Source of the DNA: Cristatella mucedo
Taxonomy: Eukaryota; Bryozoa; Phylactolaemata; Cristatellidae
Direction of reading: 5' to 3'
Assembly (NCBI GenBank): GCA_009760855.2
Contig: WPIO01000038.1
Location: 3,122,501 to 3,186,500, forward strand
Length of the DNA stretch: 64,000 nucleotides
A program made the translations under genes and the position numbers. Positions 38,046 to 50,239 of this stretch are shown here, in pieces. Under the pieces are notes generated by a model. It saw only the letters and a program-made list of their open reading frames with translations, ran no database searches and was not told where the DNA came from. Numbering within the stretch: position 1 is the stretch's first letter; each line of letters starts with the position of its first letter.

Positions 38046-41000
38046 TTAGCACGACTTCACAAGATTAGGAGCATGTATTAGTCATGCATCGCCATTACAA
38101 GAGAATCATGAATAAATAGCTAAACAGTTCGGAATGTCTCATTCCGACTCTTCAAAGAAAATGTGGTCAGGTATTTGTAGGCATGGCCGTAAAGGTGGTG
38201 GATTTGAAATAAAAGCATGGGTCATCGTGCTGAATCAAACTAAGATCAAAAGAACTAGGCGGTCTCTTCACATGGAATAGTTCCACAGCAGGTGGAGCCA
38301 TGCACTTCGCCAACAGCCTTTTAGATGCCAGAAATTAGTGCAGCTGCAGCCCTAATGAAGATGCTTGAGAAGTAAGGCCTACTGATAAGGCTGTTGCTGA
38401 AGTTATCTATACGATCAAGTGTTTGGTTACCCTTGCAGCAAAACCAACACAGCTGGCCATGGTTGGCAACCTGGACGTGGTAGTGCTAATCCCAAATAAC
38501 CATGGACCGGGTTGTCCGGTATCACCAGTAAAAGCAGAATTCTCAAACGGCTGATACAATCTGCATTGCCGGACCAGGCGAATAGATTTTTTTTACATTT
38601 CCATTGATGAGCAAATGAATGCGAATTTAAGCATGGCAAACATGCAAGCGAACCAAAGCAAGGAAGCATTAACCAGCAAGCAGTAATCACGCAGACAAGC
38701 CATAGCAACAAAGCTTCAGGCAGCTGGAAGCTGCAGCTGGAAAAGTAGTCCCTGACTGCATCCTCTGCCAGTATTATACCCGAGCCAGCCAAGGCTAAAA
38801 TCTAGAACCGCCTATATCGCAGTTGCAAGATCTCAAGTGTTGCTGCTATGGCCCAGCAGCAGCCAGCTGTTGAATACCGATATGGTCATTTCGTCGCAGA
38901 AGAAGAGAGCTCATGTAACCCCGGAGTAGGGTGGAACACGGTTGTAAGTTTCATTATGCCGAGTTTATGCATTAGGAGGATAATGCAGAAGAGGACACGC
39001 TGTTCAAGCAAACATACAAGGATGCTGACTGCAGAATTAACTGCATGAAGTCGACAATGAAGGCAAAATGAGCAATCACGGTGAGTATACCACTGTTGCC
39101 ATCTGGAAGGGCCATGATGAGGGGATACGCAGCCATCGAGTACCTGGGAATTTGGTCAGAGCTGAGAAAGAAGACGCTACTGAGACTAAGAAGACCGATC
39201 CGAAGAGAAAATACTTGGGCATCGACATGGCAGCTCCTATGGTGCCAGCTGCTGCCTGGTACCGCCTTCCCAGTTATCTCATCATTAGCACACCAACTTT
39301 GAGGCAGTGGCCGACACAACACTGTGGCCAAGCTGTCACTGGCACGGTCAGTGCAACCTGGATAAATGCTGAGGCAGCCAGCTAGTTTCCGAGCCGAACC
39401 TGTCGCTGCTCATAATACAGGAGAGACTTACAAAGCAAGTGTTAGAAATTGCAACAAAGCCAGCGACAGCTAGATGCATAGGCTGCAAATGGCAGCTGGA
39501 GAAGGAGGCCCTGAGAATCATATGCCAGTTGTGAGTCTGAGCCTGCCAAGGCCAAAATCTAGAACCGTCCTTCAACCGTGTTGCAAGATGTTTGCCGTGC
39601 TGCTACGGCTAACGTCAACAGAGTGAGCAGCTGTGGATATAGCCATCGGGAAGTGAAAAGGGAGGGGAGAGGTCACGTAGCCCGGGGCAGAGCAGGTGCA
39701 AGTGAACCTGCTGACGACAGCTGGAAAATGCCACTGCCGCCAGCCGGTTCACTTGCACCCTCTCTGTCTCTGTCCCTGACAAACGAGCCAGAAGCAGCAG
39801 TCACAGCGAACGTGCCGCTACGGCAGACTTGAAACAACACTATGGAAAGAGACCATTCTGAAGTCATGGGAGCCGGCGAAGAGGATCAAAATTCTGGAGA
39901 TGCGAAAGGCTCTACAAGCATTTTAGGCAGTCTGTTACTTTTATAGTGACGAAGCTCAAATTGTCCATGATTTCTTCAAACAGTGGGCATGCTGGGTTGA
40001 GGCAGGCAGCAGTTGTAGAGACGAAAGTAACTCTATAGTCCCTTCTATGATTTTTCCTCCTCCACAGTCCAAGCTCTCCAGGCTCGGGCGCTAGCTAATG
40101 CCCGAGCTACCTGAGCCATCTCTTAAAAAGATCTCTCCTTTATTTACCACACACTGGCAGGAGACGAAAGACATGCAGGTTAGTTACACTGATATGGTCA
40201 AAGGGTCATTGCGGATGTTTATGATCACAGCAGGTCAGCCTCTACTGCAGGTCCAAATCGTGCTGGAAATAGGCTCATTGCCAATATTGCTATAGAGGAG
40301 CAAGGCATTTCAATTCGATCAAAAGAAAGCACTGCATTCAATCACGTGTGGCCTGGAAGCTAACACCACATATCTAGGAATGCAAGCACCGGTGTAGCAG
40401 TATAGAGCGATACAAGTATAAGCATTACACTGAGCCACTAAAGCTGAATGTAGTTGTAAAATCGCGTGGCAGTGGCCTGCTTAACTGCACATGATGCTAT
40501 CAGGAGCTCATGCAGTTAAGAACTGAAACAGCACAAGCCAAGCAGAGGGATGAGATAGGTCGTGCTTCGTATAAGTCATTGCCCGTGAATAGCATCGATC
40601 AAAGATAACTCAAAGCTGGGTAGGACACAAGGGTTTACAGACAGCTGCGTGCACTGAGTCGCATATGGAAAGAAAATGTTGGAGCACGGTAGGTAACTAC
40701 ATCAGATAATAGGGTACGCACCATGGGCCTCCGGACACAGCACACTGCTCCTTAAGTAAGGCCAGGCAGGGATAAAGACATGGGCTATAAATAGGATCAA
40801 CTACTGCATGCAGGACTAAGGATCACCACAGAAACGCAGCTTAGGTCATATCAAGACTCGCGATATGATTAGCAGACCAGCTAATCACGATGGAGTCCAG
40901 AGTATTTTTTTTAATGTGGTCCTATGATTCAATTCCTCTTGGTCATACAGGTAAGATTCAGAGCAGTACAAAAACGAGAAATCACTAAGTGCTGCTTCTA

Positions 41001-41235
41001 CACTCTTTTGCATGAACAGCATAAGAACAAGAAAATATTTGTATGACACACGGGATATCATGACCTTATTTTTGCTGTTTTGTGGACATTTCCCTGGTCG
41101 AAAATCAGTTGACTCATGATGCAGGCCTTTTTTCAAGCTGTTTTCCAGTCATATCGAGTTACCACTGCAATAAAAAGTTCTTGACACTCCTTACGTCATT
41201 TACTTGCAATGAAATACTGCCTATACAATTAACAA
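38046..41235. other. Unassigned region with a diverged duplication
   Basis: Two segments, about 38,700-38,930 and 39,480-39,710, share ggcagctgga ... ccagccaaggctaaaatcta (second copy cctgccaaggccaaaatcta) ... gttgcaagat ... gtgctgctacgg in the same order, so they are old copies of one ~230-bp sequence. Long frames (38,427-38,792 minus; 39,068-39,385 plus; 38,972-39,331 minus) have no recognised motif. No host exon was identified. Confidence 0.4.
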
Positions 41236-41480
41236 CGAGTAGAGCTGAACTTCATCGGCATAGAAATGAAAGCCTCGATTGAGTTTCTAAATAACATCAC
41301 CCTGGGAGGATATAAATAGAACAGAGAAGGGGGCCTAAGAATGAACCCCGGGGTACCCCATAGTAGAGTGATCACATAATGACCGTAGGCCGCGACATCA
41401 ATACACCATGAACCAGTATTATGCAGGTCCGAAAAAAGTTTTAAGACTACAGCAAAAAACTGGGTAAAGTATGCCGAATG
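41236..41480 (-). mobile_element. LINE RT fragment (L2-like)
   Basis: In shifted minus frames the order is TGSWCIDVAAYGHYV, a GTPGF/PGVHS segment (GVPQGS position), then FHFYADEVQLYS, matching [17 protein letters not shown] with the second catalytic Asp replaced by Glu. It is too diverged from A and B to assign. Confidence 0.6.
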
Positions 41481-42170
41481 CATTATGGTTTCCGGCGCTA
41501 ATCTTAGGTATACAACAATCGCATTTGACAGGAAAAAGTATTATCATTGATACGAATCAAAATTATTGAAAAAATTCATAGCAGCTTTAATCTTCGGAAC
41601 ATAAGAAGTATAGATGGAATGTTGCGACTACGGATTAATCTAGGAGACATATGAACAGCAAGCTTGCTCATATTTCTCCGAATCAGCAGCAGATAAAGCT
41701 TACGTTGGAGTACAGAGCAGAAAATGGCAAGTAATGACAGGTATTGGCAAGTCTAAGAACATACGAGTAGGCGCTAATTGAAATCAGCAAGAATCGTGCA
41801 CACAATCGTGCAGCCAGTATCGGCCAGTTTAAGAGCAGGAAGTAAACTACAAGTAGGTACATGTAGCTCAGTGAAGTTTAACTAATGCTATATTTGAGAG
41901 GCCACGAGAATTTTTTTTAACTAACTCATTTTTACATTTTGAGTTTCACAAACGGCAGATCTGGAGGACTTACAGCAAGAGCTTCACCTATAACTATTTA
42001 TGATATCCGCATAGTTGGTAAGATAGGGCTGTACAGAGCATGATAGCCTATGGGACACACTACTACTGGTTGGCTAGTTCGGACCAGGTAAAGGTTCAGC
42101 ATGGGATTGACCATTAAGGTTTCCATTAATTTAGAAAATTCCTTGCAATGCCTCTGCTTAAATATGTGTC
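41481..42170. other. No gene recognised
   Basis: AT-rich with dense stops. Confidence 0.4.
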
Positions 42171-42352
42171 TTTATTTCTAGCGTATAAGGAGGCTATACG
42201 TATGTATGGATGGTATATTCATATTCAGAATTGGATTATATACACTGCACCTATAAATAAATGCTAGAAGTCGACTGAAATCAGATGTAGCCAAGCACCT
42301 TAGACAGCCTACTAGCCACCTAGGATTTTAAAACCTCCCTGGCTTTCTTTGG

Positions 42353-43131
42353 CTAATGATACTCAGCTTTGAAGGTCTTGCAGGTCAGTCTTGATGAGTC
42401 AAAAAGTGGGGGACAATCAGCAAAGCTCTACGATTTACCCGCACGACCACTCGACCATTTGCCGCACGGTAGGTTCTAAACTGCCAAGCACTTTTCCAAA
42501 AGATTCAAGAAACGCAATTCTTAATTCTTAGGTTCTGACTTGTTGCCCAAACTACACTTGCTATCACTTTAATATTTAAAAGATATTGGCGCGGATAACT
42601 TTTGCATCTTAATGTATGATACGATTGTTGGTCGATAGCGAACTTAGTGGCAAGCGTTCAATGAGCCCCTACATATAGTCTTAGGTGGGCAAGCCAGGCT
42701 CTATTTTTTCCATTTGTCCTCGTGTTCGAAAAGGTAATCTAGACAAAAAGCCTCGGCCAACACTCTACTTTCTATGAATGGCATTACCGGCAAGCAGGTC
42801 ATTCCATAACACGTCGCAGACGTCCTCTATCAGTACAGTGCAGGCATGAAGTCACTCACCTCCTTTTACGACGACTGCCGATTCCGCCATTTCCACATTC
42901 AAGCAGTATTCAAAACAGTCTCCTCCTGAGAAAAGAGAATTTCTTAATAAGCTTATAAGTAGTACGACTACATTTGCGGACGCTCACCAACAAAGATAGT
43001 TTAGCACGATATGCGTCGTACCTGCTTGTGGTTTTCCGGAAAGCGAACGCTGAATCAAAATATGCTGGCGGCTCATGCAAGTTAGCCAGCCTTACTTGAG
43101 CTGCAGTAAAACTTGACACAGCTGTATCAGC
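42353..43131 (-). other. Candidate spliced transcript, minus strand, unknown product
   Basis: Four blocks with good splice signals in order on the minus strand. 43,131-43,022: acceptor ctcgccctttctcgcag, donor GCAG|GTACGA. 42,925-42,860: acceptor ttctcttttctcag, donor GGAG|GTGAGT. 42,475-42,439: acceptor gcagtttag, donor GCGG|GTAAAT. About 42,389-42,353: acceptor tgactcatcaag. An ATG in strong context at 42,890 (G at -3 and +4) opens MAESAVVVKG. Joining the next two blocks keeps frame and gives EPTVRQMVEWSCG then LTCKTFKAEYH and a stop at 42,353, a 34-residue peptide. AATAAA (minus) follows at 42,176-42,171. Alternatively the upstream block is coding (PPAYFDSAFAFRKTTS...) and stops in the second. 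The family is not recognised. Confidence 0.4.
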
Positions 43132-43399
43132 CTGCGAGAAAGGGCGAGATTAAAGCAAGATGGAATTATGGTCGGGTGCAGCAGAGAGATTCCGATCACG
43201 ACGATCCGATTCAGCCAAAATGGCTAATGTTAGGGCAAGAGCCACCGAAAACTTCTACTTCCGCTGGTACAAGAGCTCTCGTCTTGCTCTACGACAAGTT
43301 CATTTTCAGCTAGTTATTTAATTTAGAAGTTTATCAAATGTTATGAAATCCATTTCCCGAGCTCACTACTTTTGACAGCCCAAGATTGATGTTATCCGG

Positions 43400-44759
43400 G
43401 CACAGCTTCCTGTTCCGTGGGCGGGTAGCCTAAGCTTGAAGCGTATCGGTGAGATGCCCTTGTGACACACTCGTTTACCTTGATCGAAAAGACGCGGTGT
43501 GCGTCCTGGCGCCGACGCCGGCGCGACGAACGGTTCCGGGTCAATTTACGCCGTAGGCAGAGTCAAGCTGCTGTCGGGCAAGTAAGTGGTAGTTTCGAGT
43601 GTAGACAGCACGATACTTAGGGTCCACCAAACTAATGTATGTACATAGAATCTAAGCTGGTGATGCGTGGATAGCTGGAGAAACCTCTCTAGGGTAGGTT
43701 ATTTTAGGGGTAGGGCAGTTCTCCTTCGCTTCCCAACTCTTGGCTGAATACACCTGTTCTGACTGACAAATGACGTTTGAAGCTGCTCATATAGCATTAA
43801 AAAGGAGTTAGCCCACTGGCGGTTCTGCTCCTATCATCTACAGAGAGCGATCGCTGCACTCTCACTACTCGTCTTCCGTCGCTGTGGAGTAGCCTGCCGG
43901 CTCAGTCTGCTCAGCGGTGCTAGGGCGCTATGATGGTCGTGCTGCTCGATGCGATGCCCTGATGCAGCTCCCTTGAAGGAAGCTCTTTAGATGCTGCGGC
44001 GATAGCACAGTATGGTGGCTGCACACGCGGTACAATCGTGCGCAAAATTCGCATTCGCATTCTCACAATGTGAACTACTCGCTCTTGATCTGGCGCAGTC
44101 ACTAGCTGAAGCTCAGCCAGCAGAGGCAGGCCTTCTTCAGGCTTTACAACGGAGCGCGCCCATTGGATGCCGCGGCGGTGGGAGTGCTCTCTGGCTACCT
44201 ATGAGCTTTGAGCTTGCAGCGCCTTCTGGTGGTCGCTGAATAGCTGCATCTTTTGAGGTAGGGCTACCTATAGATATTCTAGAGTATAGCATGTTGCAGA
44301 ATTGTGATACTGCAGCTCACCGACTTGCATGTAAGGTAACCGCAGTCGACCGTTGGCAAACTAGATACTGGTGCTGCTTTTGTTTATTAGCCTTCTGTCT
44401 CCTGTGGTGTGTCACTAGCCCCCAAGGCCGAGGCTCAAGAAAGAATTGATCAGGCATCAAAACATGACTTGTTTCTCTCTGATAATTCGCAAGAGAGAGG
44501 TAGAACCTACGCGATTCTCATGCTGCACGGCAATACTTTAGCTGGTTAAAGGTGTGCCCAAGCAATAGCTGCCAAGCCAAGATGAGTACTATGCTTCGCC
44601 TGTGTTAAAAGCAGTAAATGCAGTCAATGAGCTACCAGTTGCAAAAAGGAAGTGATAGCGCATTGTTAGCTTGCTTAGCTTGAGAAACAATGAGAGGTTG
44701 AGCTAAATGAAGCCTCAGGTTCTAATCTAGGGGACACTTCCAGCTCTAGGCGTAATAAA
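43400..44759 (+). other. Candidate spliced transcript, plus strand, unknown product
   Basis: A GC-rich segment ends in a strong donor, GGCAA|GTAAGT, at 43,581/43,582. The last three blocks have consistent phases. About 44,242-44,336 (ASFEVGLPIDILEYSMLQ..., donor TAAG|GTAACC, phase 0). 44,391-44,499 (acceptor cttttgtttattag, KAEAQERIDQASKHDLFLSD, donor AGAG|GTAGAA, phase 1). About 44,610-44,656 (acceptor tcgcctgtgttaaaagcag, NAVNELPVAKRK then TGA). AATAAA lies at 44,754. The 54-bp intron between the first two is short, and the link back to 43,581 was not resolved. Head-to-head with the minus candidate at 42.4-43.1 kb, which would suggest a shared promoter near 43.2-43.5 kb. Family not recognised. 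Confidence 0.35.
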
Positions 44760-46273
44760 AAGGCTATAGTGCCGACCCTGCCTTAGTTGCACCTGGCTAT
44801 AGTCAGCAATCGCAATGTAAGGATTGCCACTACTGGTAGCCACCAGAAGCGATCCACTGGAAGAAGCTGGCTAGCAATTAAAACAGGCCAGTACGCCAGC
44901 TGCCATCAAAATTTATTCAAGCACGTTTTAACGTCCTCTGTTCAACGGTTGCGACGCTGATGAGCCCGTGATACATCTTGCCAACTGAGAAATCAAATCG
45001 TGTGCACTGGTTAGCCCTTTCAATGGCTACCTTCTAGATGCACAGCTTCATCCGTTCCTTCGCACAGACGCTTTGAAGTGCTTTGCAAGTGCGTGAGCCC
45101 TTGCATATCTGCCTATCTTGAACATTCGCTGGACAAAGCAAATCCGATGCTGGAGAGCAAACTTGTTTTCGCAAGGTTCAAGCCAATGTTTGAAAGGAGG
45201 TACTGAGTTATCTAGAACAATTAGAATAGTACAGCGTGATTTTGCTTGAGTCGAAAGCTCTTGACCTGCTTGCAATCAGCAGCCTGAACAAAAAATTCAA
45301 GCAGTGACCAGTGCTAGTTCGGCTGACAGGCAGTCGCTCCTGCGTGCATAGACAATATCTGCTTACCTGTCAGCAGCTCGAGGCCCCCAGGCTTCGACTG
45401 GCACTGGCTTGGCCTATTGATGCCTACCTATAGTTTCCCCCTTTAAGGGTCCACGGCGAGCTTGCCAAATTACTGCTCACTTGTGGAAGAATTCCTGTGC
45501 GCCCCTCAAGCAGGACTACTGCTTTCTCTGGCCAACCACTACTTACCGGCAGCTCGAAACCGCATGCTGCGGTATTGGCTCAAACCTGCCAGCTCGGTGG
45601 AGGAGCGAACCTAGGCGCTGGCCCCTGAGTGCGATGCTATGCACCTCGTTGCTAATCACGGCTGCTCACTCGAATCCTTTTAATCTGTGAATGGGTAAAG
45701 GATGAGATTATTTGTATCCCGCACACTGATCGAGCCAGCTTTCGGTTAAGATGACCTTCTGGTAGCCTCTCTTACACCTGACGCACGGGTAACTGACTTG
45801 GGTGCACGCAGGGCTTCAATCAAGCTATCCTTTCTCGATTCACGTGATTCGACATCCATTGATCTACCACGTCGTCTCGAGTCCCCTCATCACGTTTACT
45901 GTCAAAATATTGGCTGCATTTTTTGATCAAATCAAGTCTTAATGTCAACTTTAAAAGGAATAACAAGTCGTTCGTATAGCCCCACAACGGAGCTGGCACC
46001 CTGACCTTAGTTATCGAAGGAGAGCGCCCTCATCCCTTGGACATACCAGGTCAACATGAAATATAAACCTACCTGCAGACAGCGAACATTCGTGGGTCAA
46101 AGGTTGTCATTCAACTCTTATCAATTATCCAATAGGAGATTCTCAGACCACTGCACAAACTTAATTTTAAGATGATTCTGTTTACAGCGACCGTAAATGA
46201 GCTATGCTTTAACATCCGTTAGACTGATCGAAGGGTGCATTTCGGGAAGTGACGTTGGGCTAGAGAATCATGT
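44760..46273. other. No gene recognised
   Basis: Several frames are open on both strands around 45.4-45.7 kb but none carries a motif I recognise, and no LINE or SINE block was seen. Confidence 0.35.
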
Positions 46274-46396
46274 GCATCGGCTACCGAATGTGCAGAGAAA
46301 GCAGCTCGGTCTTAGAGTTGACTACTGCAAACTCTCCTGCGGAACACCCACTTAATTTTTGTAGCTTAACCGAGTTGCATACGGAAGTACGTTCTA
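46274..46396 (+). mobile_element. Degenerate LINE B 3' end
   Basis: ggctaccgaatgtgcagaga ... gcaaactctcctgcggaaca ... accgagttgcatacggaagt matches the last ~120 bp of B in order. It accounts for the start of the 117-codon plus frame at 46,270. Confidence 0.7.
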
Positions 46397-46924
46397 TCAA
46401 CAATGCCGTCACAATTTTCGTCAGCAGAAATAGCGGTTGCAGATTAGTAGGACCTCTGGTAAGAGCTGAAAGCACTTACAATTATAAAGGCAAACTTACT
46501 GGGTTACTGTACAGAAGGGTATCGCTTGTGCATTTAGTCACGAGTACGGAGTTTCAGTACATACAAAGAGAGAAACGCCCTCTCGGTGCCCACAAGCAGG
46601 CGCTGACGGACTTGGTAGGCTAGCGTCTGAAGGCTCCATAGACGTGAAACTCGTTGAGCCGCGATGCAGTCAAATACAAAAGAAACCAGCAACGATTCAG
46701 CTGAGCGTTAGCACGCTCGTACTGTGACTTAATGGCCTTTTATAAGCGTGACCGATCGTCGCTAAGCAACTTACTGAGAGCCGATGTTTATGGTCAACTC
46801 GCTAGGTATTCTCAACAGCAGGGAGAGTCCTAATAGGAGGAAGGAAAGAATGAGGAGGAAGAACGTGACGGTGCAAGCGACATTCAAGATCAACACCGGC
46901 TCGCTGACGGGCGGGGGAACATTG

Positions 46925-47012
46925 TGAATCACTTTGCAGCAAAGTTAATGCGAGAAGGTAGAAATTGAGTTCTCTGAGGGTGCTTTATCAAGTGCATTAT
47001 TATTATTATAAT
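46925..47012 (+). mobile_element. LINE A 3' terminal fragment (~88 bp)
   Basis: cactttgcagcaaagttaat ... gagttctctgagggtgcttt then an att tail. Confidence 0.8.
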
Positions 47013-47337
47013 TACTAGTAGCATGAGAAACGTTGGCAGAGCTTCCCATGGAAGAAGGCACCGTTCCAGTTAAATAAAGAGCAATTTAGGAATTTTCTAA
47101 CATTTCAAAATTCCGGCAAAGCCCCGAAAATAAAATACGGAACACTGGGTGCACCTTATTCCCACGAGTTAACCCCGGCAAAATAAAAAAAAACTGAAGC
47201 CCTCGCCTGTTCCCCGACGGCGTTCTCTCACTCTGTGGAGGTTTTTCTTCACGTGCTTAGGTGCGCTAAAGCTGTCAACGTTATATATCACTATTAATTT
47301 ATTTTATTTAGCTTTGGCAAATAATATGCACTCAGAG

Positions 47338-47366
47338 AGAGAGAGAGAGAGAGAGATAGAGAGAGA
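47338..47366. repeat. Short (GA)n microsatellite
   Basis: Clean gaga run with one interruption. Confidence 0.9.
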
Positions 47367-47795
47367 CAAAGTTACCGTAGGTGCGCTACAAAAATGTTTT
47401 CAATGAATTAATGTTTTTACGATGTAACGTTTATATCTCAGGGGGTGGAACAAATTGCGAAATGTTTTATAAGTATTTTAATGGTCTTGCATTCGATGTC
47501 CGAAAAGCCGGACCTAGTAGGCAATTTATTTTTAAGATTAAGGGGCGTTATGCCAACCTTCGACACGTTACGTGACGGCGACTCGGACCGCTAAATACAG
47601 CGGTCTCGCGGGTGTCGCCGCAGGAGGCACGAGACCGTCGTATGACTCGCTCGGATGAGCAAAAGTCACGCTAGCCTCGTGCCAATAGCGCAGGCTAGGC
47701 AGTTCCCGCTTGAGGAAGACTCGAGAAGCAACTAGAGCGACTAAAGTGTCGCGGATCTGCACGGGCGACGACGGCCATGCGAAATTGGATGGTTG

Positions 47796-47861
47796 GCGCC
47801 CCGCCCCATTGGCTGCAATCCTAGCGGTCGATCGGGGCCTCAGGCCAGTAAAAATAGTATA
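47796..47861 (+). promoter_or_regulatory. Promoter-like cluster: GC box, inverted CCAAT, TATA-like
   Basis: gcgccccgcccc (GC box on the minus strand) at about 47,796-47,807 is followed directly by attggct (inverted CCAAT) at 47,808-47,814, and a TATA-like taaaaatagtata at about 47,849-47,861. Spacing suits a plus-strand start near 47.89 kb. The next ATG (47,915) opens only 13 codons (MRLLDKLTFVLLC) before a stop. No gene was recognised downstream. Confidence 0.35.
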
Positions 47862-47999
47862 GCTCGCGCTTGAAGAGAGTCACTGGCCACCAGAAAACCT
47901 TTGCCGCTGTGCAAATGAGGCTGTTGGATAAGCTAACCTTTGTTCTACTTTGCTAACGGCCGCCGCCAGTTGCTTACGTCAAAAACCTGCAAGGCCTTG

Positions 48000-48094
48000 G
48001 GAATCTCTGTCTATCTGTCTGTCTTTTTGTCTGTCTGTCTTATTCTGTCGCTCTCTGTCTATGTACGTATCTGTCTGTAAGCTGTCTGTCTCTC

Positions 48095-48155
<61 letters not shown>
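48000..48155. repeat. (CTGT)n/(CT)n microsatellite
   Basis: ctgtctgt-rich start passing into a clean (CT)n run at about 48,101-48,152. Confidence 0.95.
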
Positions 48156-48431
48156 ACTCACTCGTTATATTCAAGCAGCCTCGTGGTGTGGAACAGCCTA
48201 TCCAAAGGCTACGACACCAGCACGTGGGCTTGCCTGCCTGCGGTGCCAGTGTACAGTACAGCTGCCGTCTCATCCATGATGTCGCAAATACATATGTTTA
48301 CGTAATAATATACTGCATTGAATTTCTAAAAATATGTCGTGTATGATGACAGTATATCGTATTATTTGCAATTATGATAGGATTCTATTATATTGCTCGC
48401 TTTGAAGAATGCATGTTAAGCCGAACTTACA

Positions 48432-48442
48432 GGGGGGGGGGG
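48432..48442. repeat. Poly-G run
   Basis: Eleven consecutive G. Other poly-G/poly-C runs lie at 12,888, 34,052 and 63,309. Confidence 0.9.
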
Positions 48443-49264
48443 TCAGCCTATTCGCGATGGGGATCTCCTTATCTGCTAGACCCGGTCCGAGTCACTGTGC
48501 GTAGCTCCCCCGGCCCAGTGTCAGGAGGATGATCGTCAGGCTGTACAATATACTCTATATAATATACTCCATATACTGCTATATAATATACTCCATGAGA
48601 CGGACGCTGGTGCTACACAAAGGGAACATGACAATTATACTGGGAGGATCCTGCGCACAGAAAAACTACATGGCAAGAGATGATGCCGAAAATTGCTCAC
48701 AGACGTGTCAGTTCCTCAATCCGATTCTCAAGTCTCGCAGTATTGCAGGCTCCGTTTTATGATTACCAGCATTTGACTCCGTCAAAGATTGTGCTTAGTA
48801 ACTGCTCAAACCGATGAATTGCACGTCCACCTTAATCGAGAGCTTCTGCCGAAAGAGAGCAAGCACGCGGTTTAAGTTCCGGTCTTCGACTTCCGGGGTA
48901 GACCACTGACATTGGCCCACTGCGGCGGGCCTCTAGGCTAGGTGTCGCCCAGCTCGGCACGTAAAATTTGTGTAGCTCTGTCCAAACTAGGGTACATATG
49001 CCTCCATCTGGGGAAGATGCATCCTTACATCTGCGACTGTCCTCTCTGGATGTATCGTCTAACTGCCACAGACTCTCAACATATGCAGTGGTGGTTCAAG
49101 AGCCTGACAAACAGTAACCGCGATTACAAAACCTATTATCGAGCTGCACTGTAACACTGCTAATCTAGAAAGTTATCGAGGATAGTAGATAAAGTCAAAC
49201 AAAGTAGGTGTGGTCACTCCTAGTAAGCCCACCGGTCAAAGTCCTCTTTTGGGGCACACAGGCC
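48443..49264. other. No gene recognised
   Basis: Contains ataatatactc repeats near 48,545-48,595. No motif in the open frames. Confidence 0.4.
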
Positions 49265-49903
49265 CTGACAACTGGTGCAAAACTGTGCAGCCAGGCTTGC
49301 CGGTCTTGAGCGGTGCCTTTGCCACATCACACCACTTCTCTCCGACCTGTACTGGCTACCATTCAAGCAAGGCATCAACTTAAAGTTTTTTTCACTCACT
49401 TTTAGGTCCCTTTATTCTTTTGCTCCAGTCTGCCTATCATTTCTATTCTCCCACCAGTCTAAGCATCATACCATCCGCTTTTCATAATCGAACTCTTTAC
49501 CCATACCTCGTACAAGTCTCAAAGCCTTTGGAGACCATGCATTTAGTGCGGATGCTCCCAAAGCCTGAAACTCACTCACAACTTTCATCACGACATCTCC
49601 GGACTTGACCATATTTAAAAAGAAACTAAAATGCACCTTTTTGTCACTGCATTTAGTGGGTCCCTGTGATTTGTAATTTATGTGCTTATGCGTGCTGAAA
49701 ACGTTCGTGCTACCACTAATCATAATTAGATGCTGACCCTCTGCTCGTCACCCCTAACCAAGCTATTTTTGTTATTTATTGAGCATGCTACCACTAACTA
49801 TTCGATTGTGCTTCCTTTGCAGCAAATGTAAAGTACCTTGAAAGAGACTCAGTTCTCTGAATGCGCTATACCAATTTTATTATTGTTATTATTATTATTA
49901 TCG
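49265..49903 (+). mobile_element. LINE A 3' copy
   Basis: Encodes QNCAARLAGLERCLCHITPL-like and SDLYWLPFKQGINLKF-like blocks, then the 3' UTR, terminal block and a clean (TTA)n tail near 49,880-49,903. 5'-truncated; frameshifts. Confidence 0.9.
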
Positions 49904-50239
49904 TCCTCGTTTGGTTGGCAGAAGGGTGCTCTCAGTCCCGGGCTGTCCAAAGGGTCCACGATGTACGATGACCGTTGTCGGGATAATATCGCCCTACAAT
50001 CACAATATAAAAAATACGAGCACCGTTTGTTCAAAATTTAATTCGATAAATATCCGAAATCCTACAGAAAGTCCATGATACGGGAATCGGACTTTTTCGC
50101 TCATGCGTGCTCTGCTGGAACTCGACTAGGGCGTCAGCCTGATTGTTTGGCAAGGTAGTAGCTGGTCTAACTCCAAGCCTTGGGTCGAGACCAAGTCTAG
50201 GTATAACCGTCTATTCATCCTGCTCGTCGGCGCATCTGC

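Noticed and set aside
40060-40130. tRNA-like sequence (complement of ggctcaggtagctcgggc)
   Set aside because: Resembles an A box but no B box at the right distance and no second copy in the window.
44012-44239. Frame starting MVAAHAVQSCAKFAF in good Kozak context
   Set aside because: Joining it to the exon at 44,242 would need an implausibly short intron or a weak donor; no family recognised.
46270-46623. 117-codon plus frame
   Set aside because: Its first third is a degenerate LINE B 3' end and the rest has no motif.
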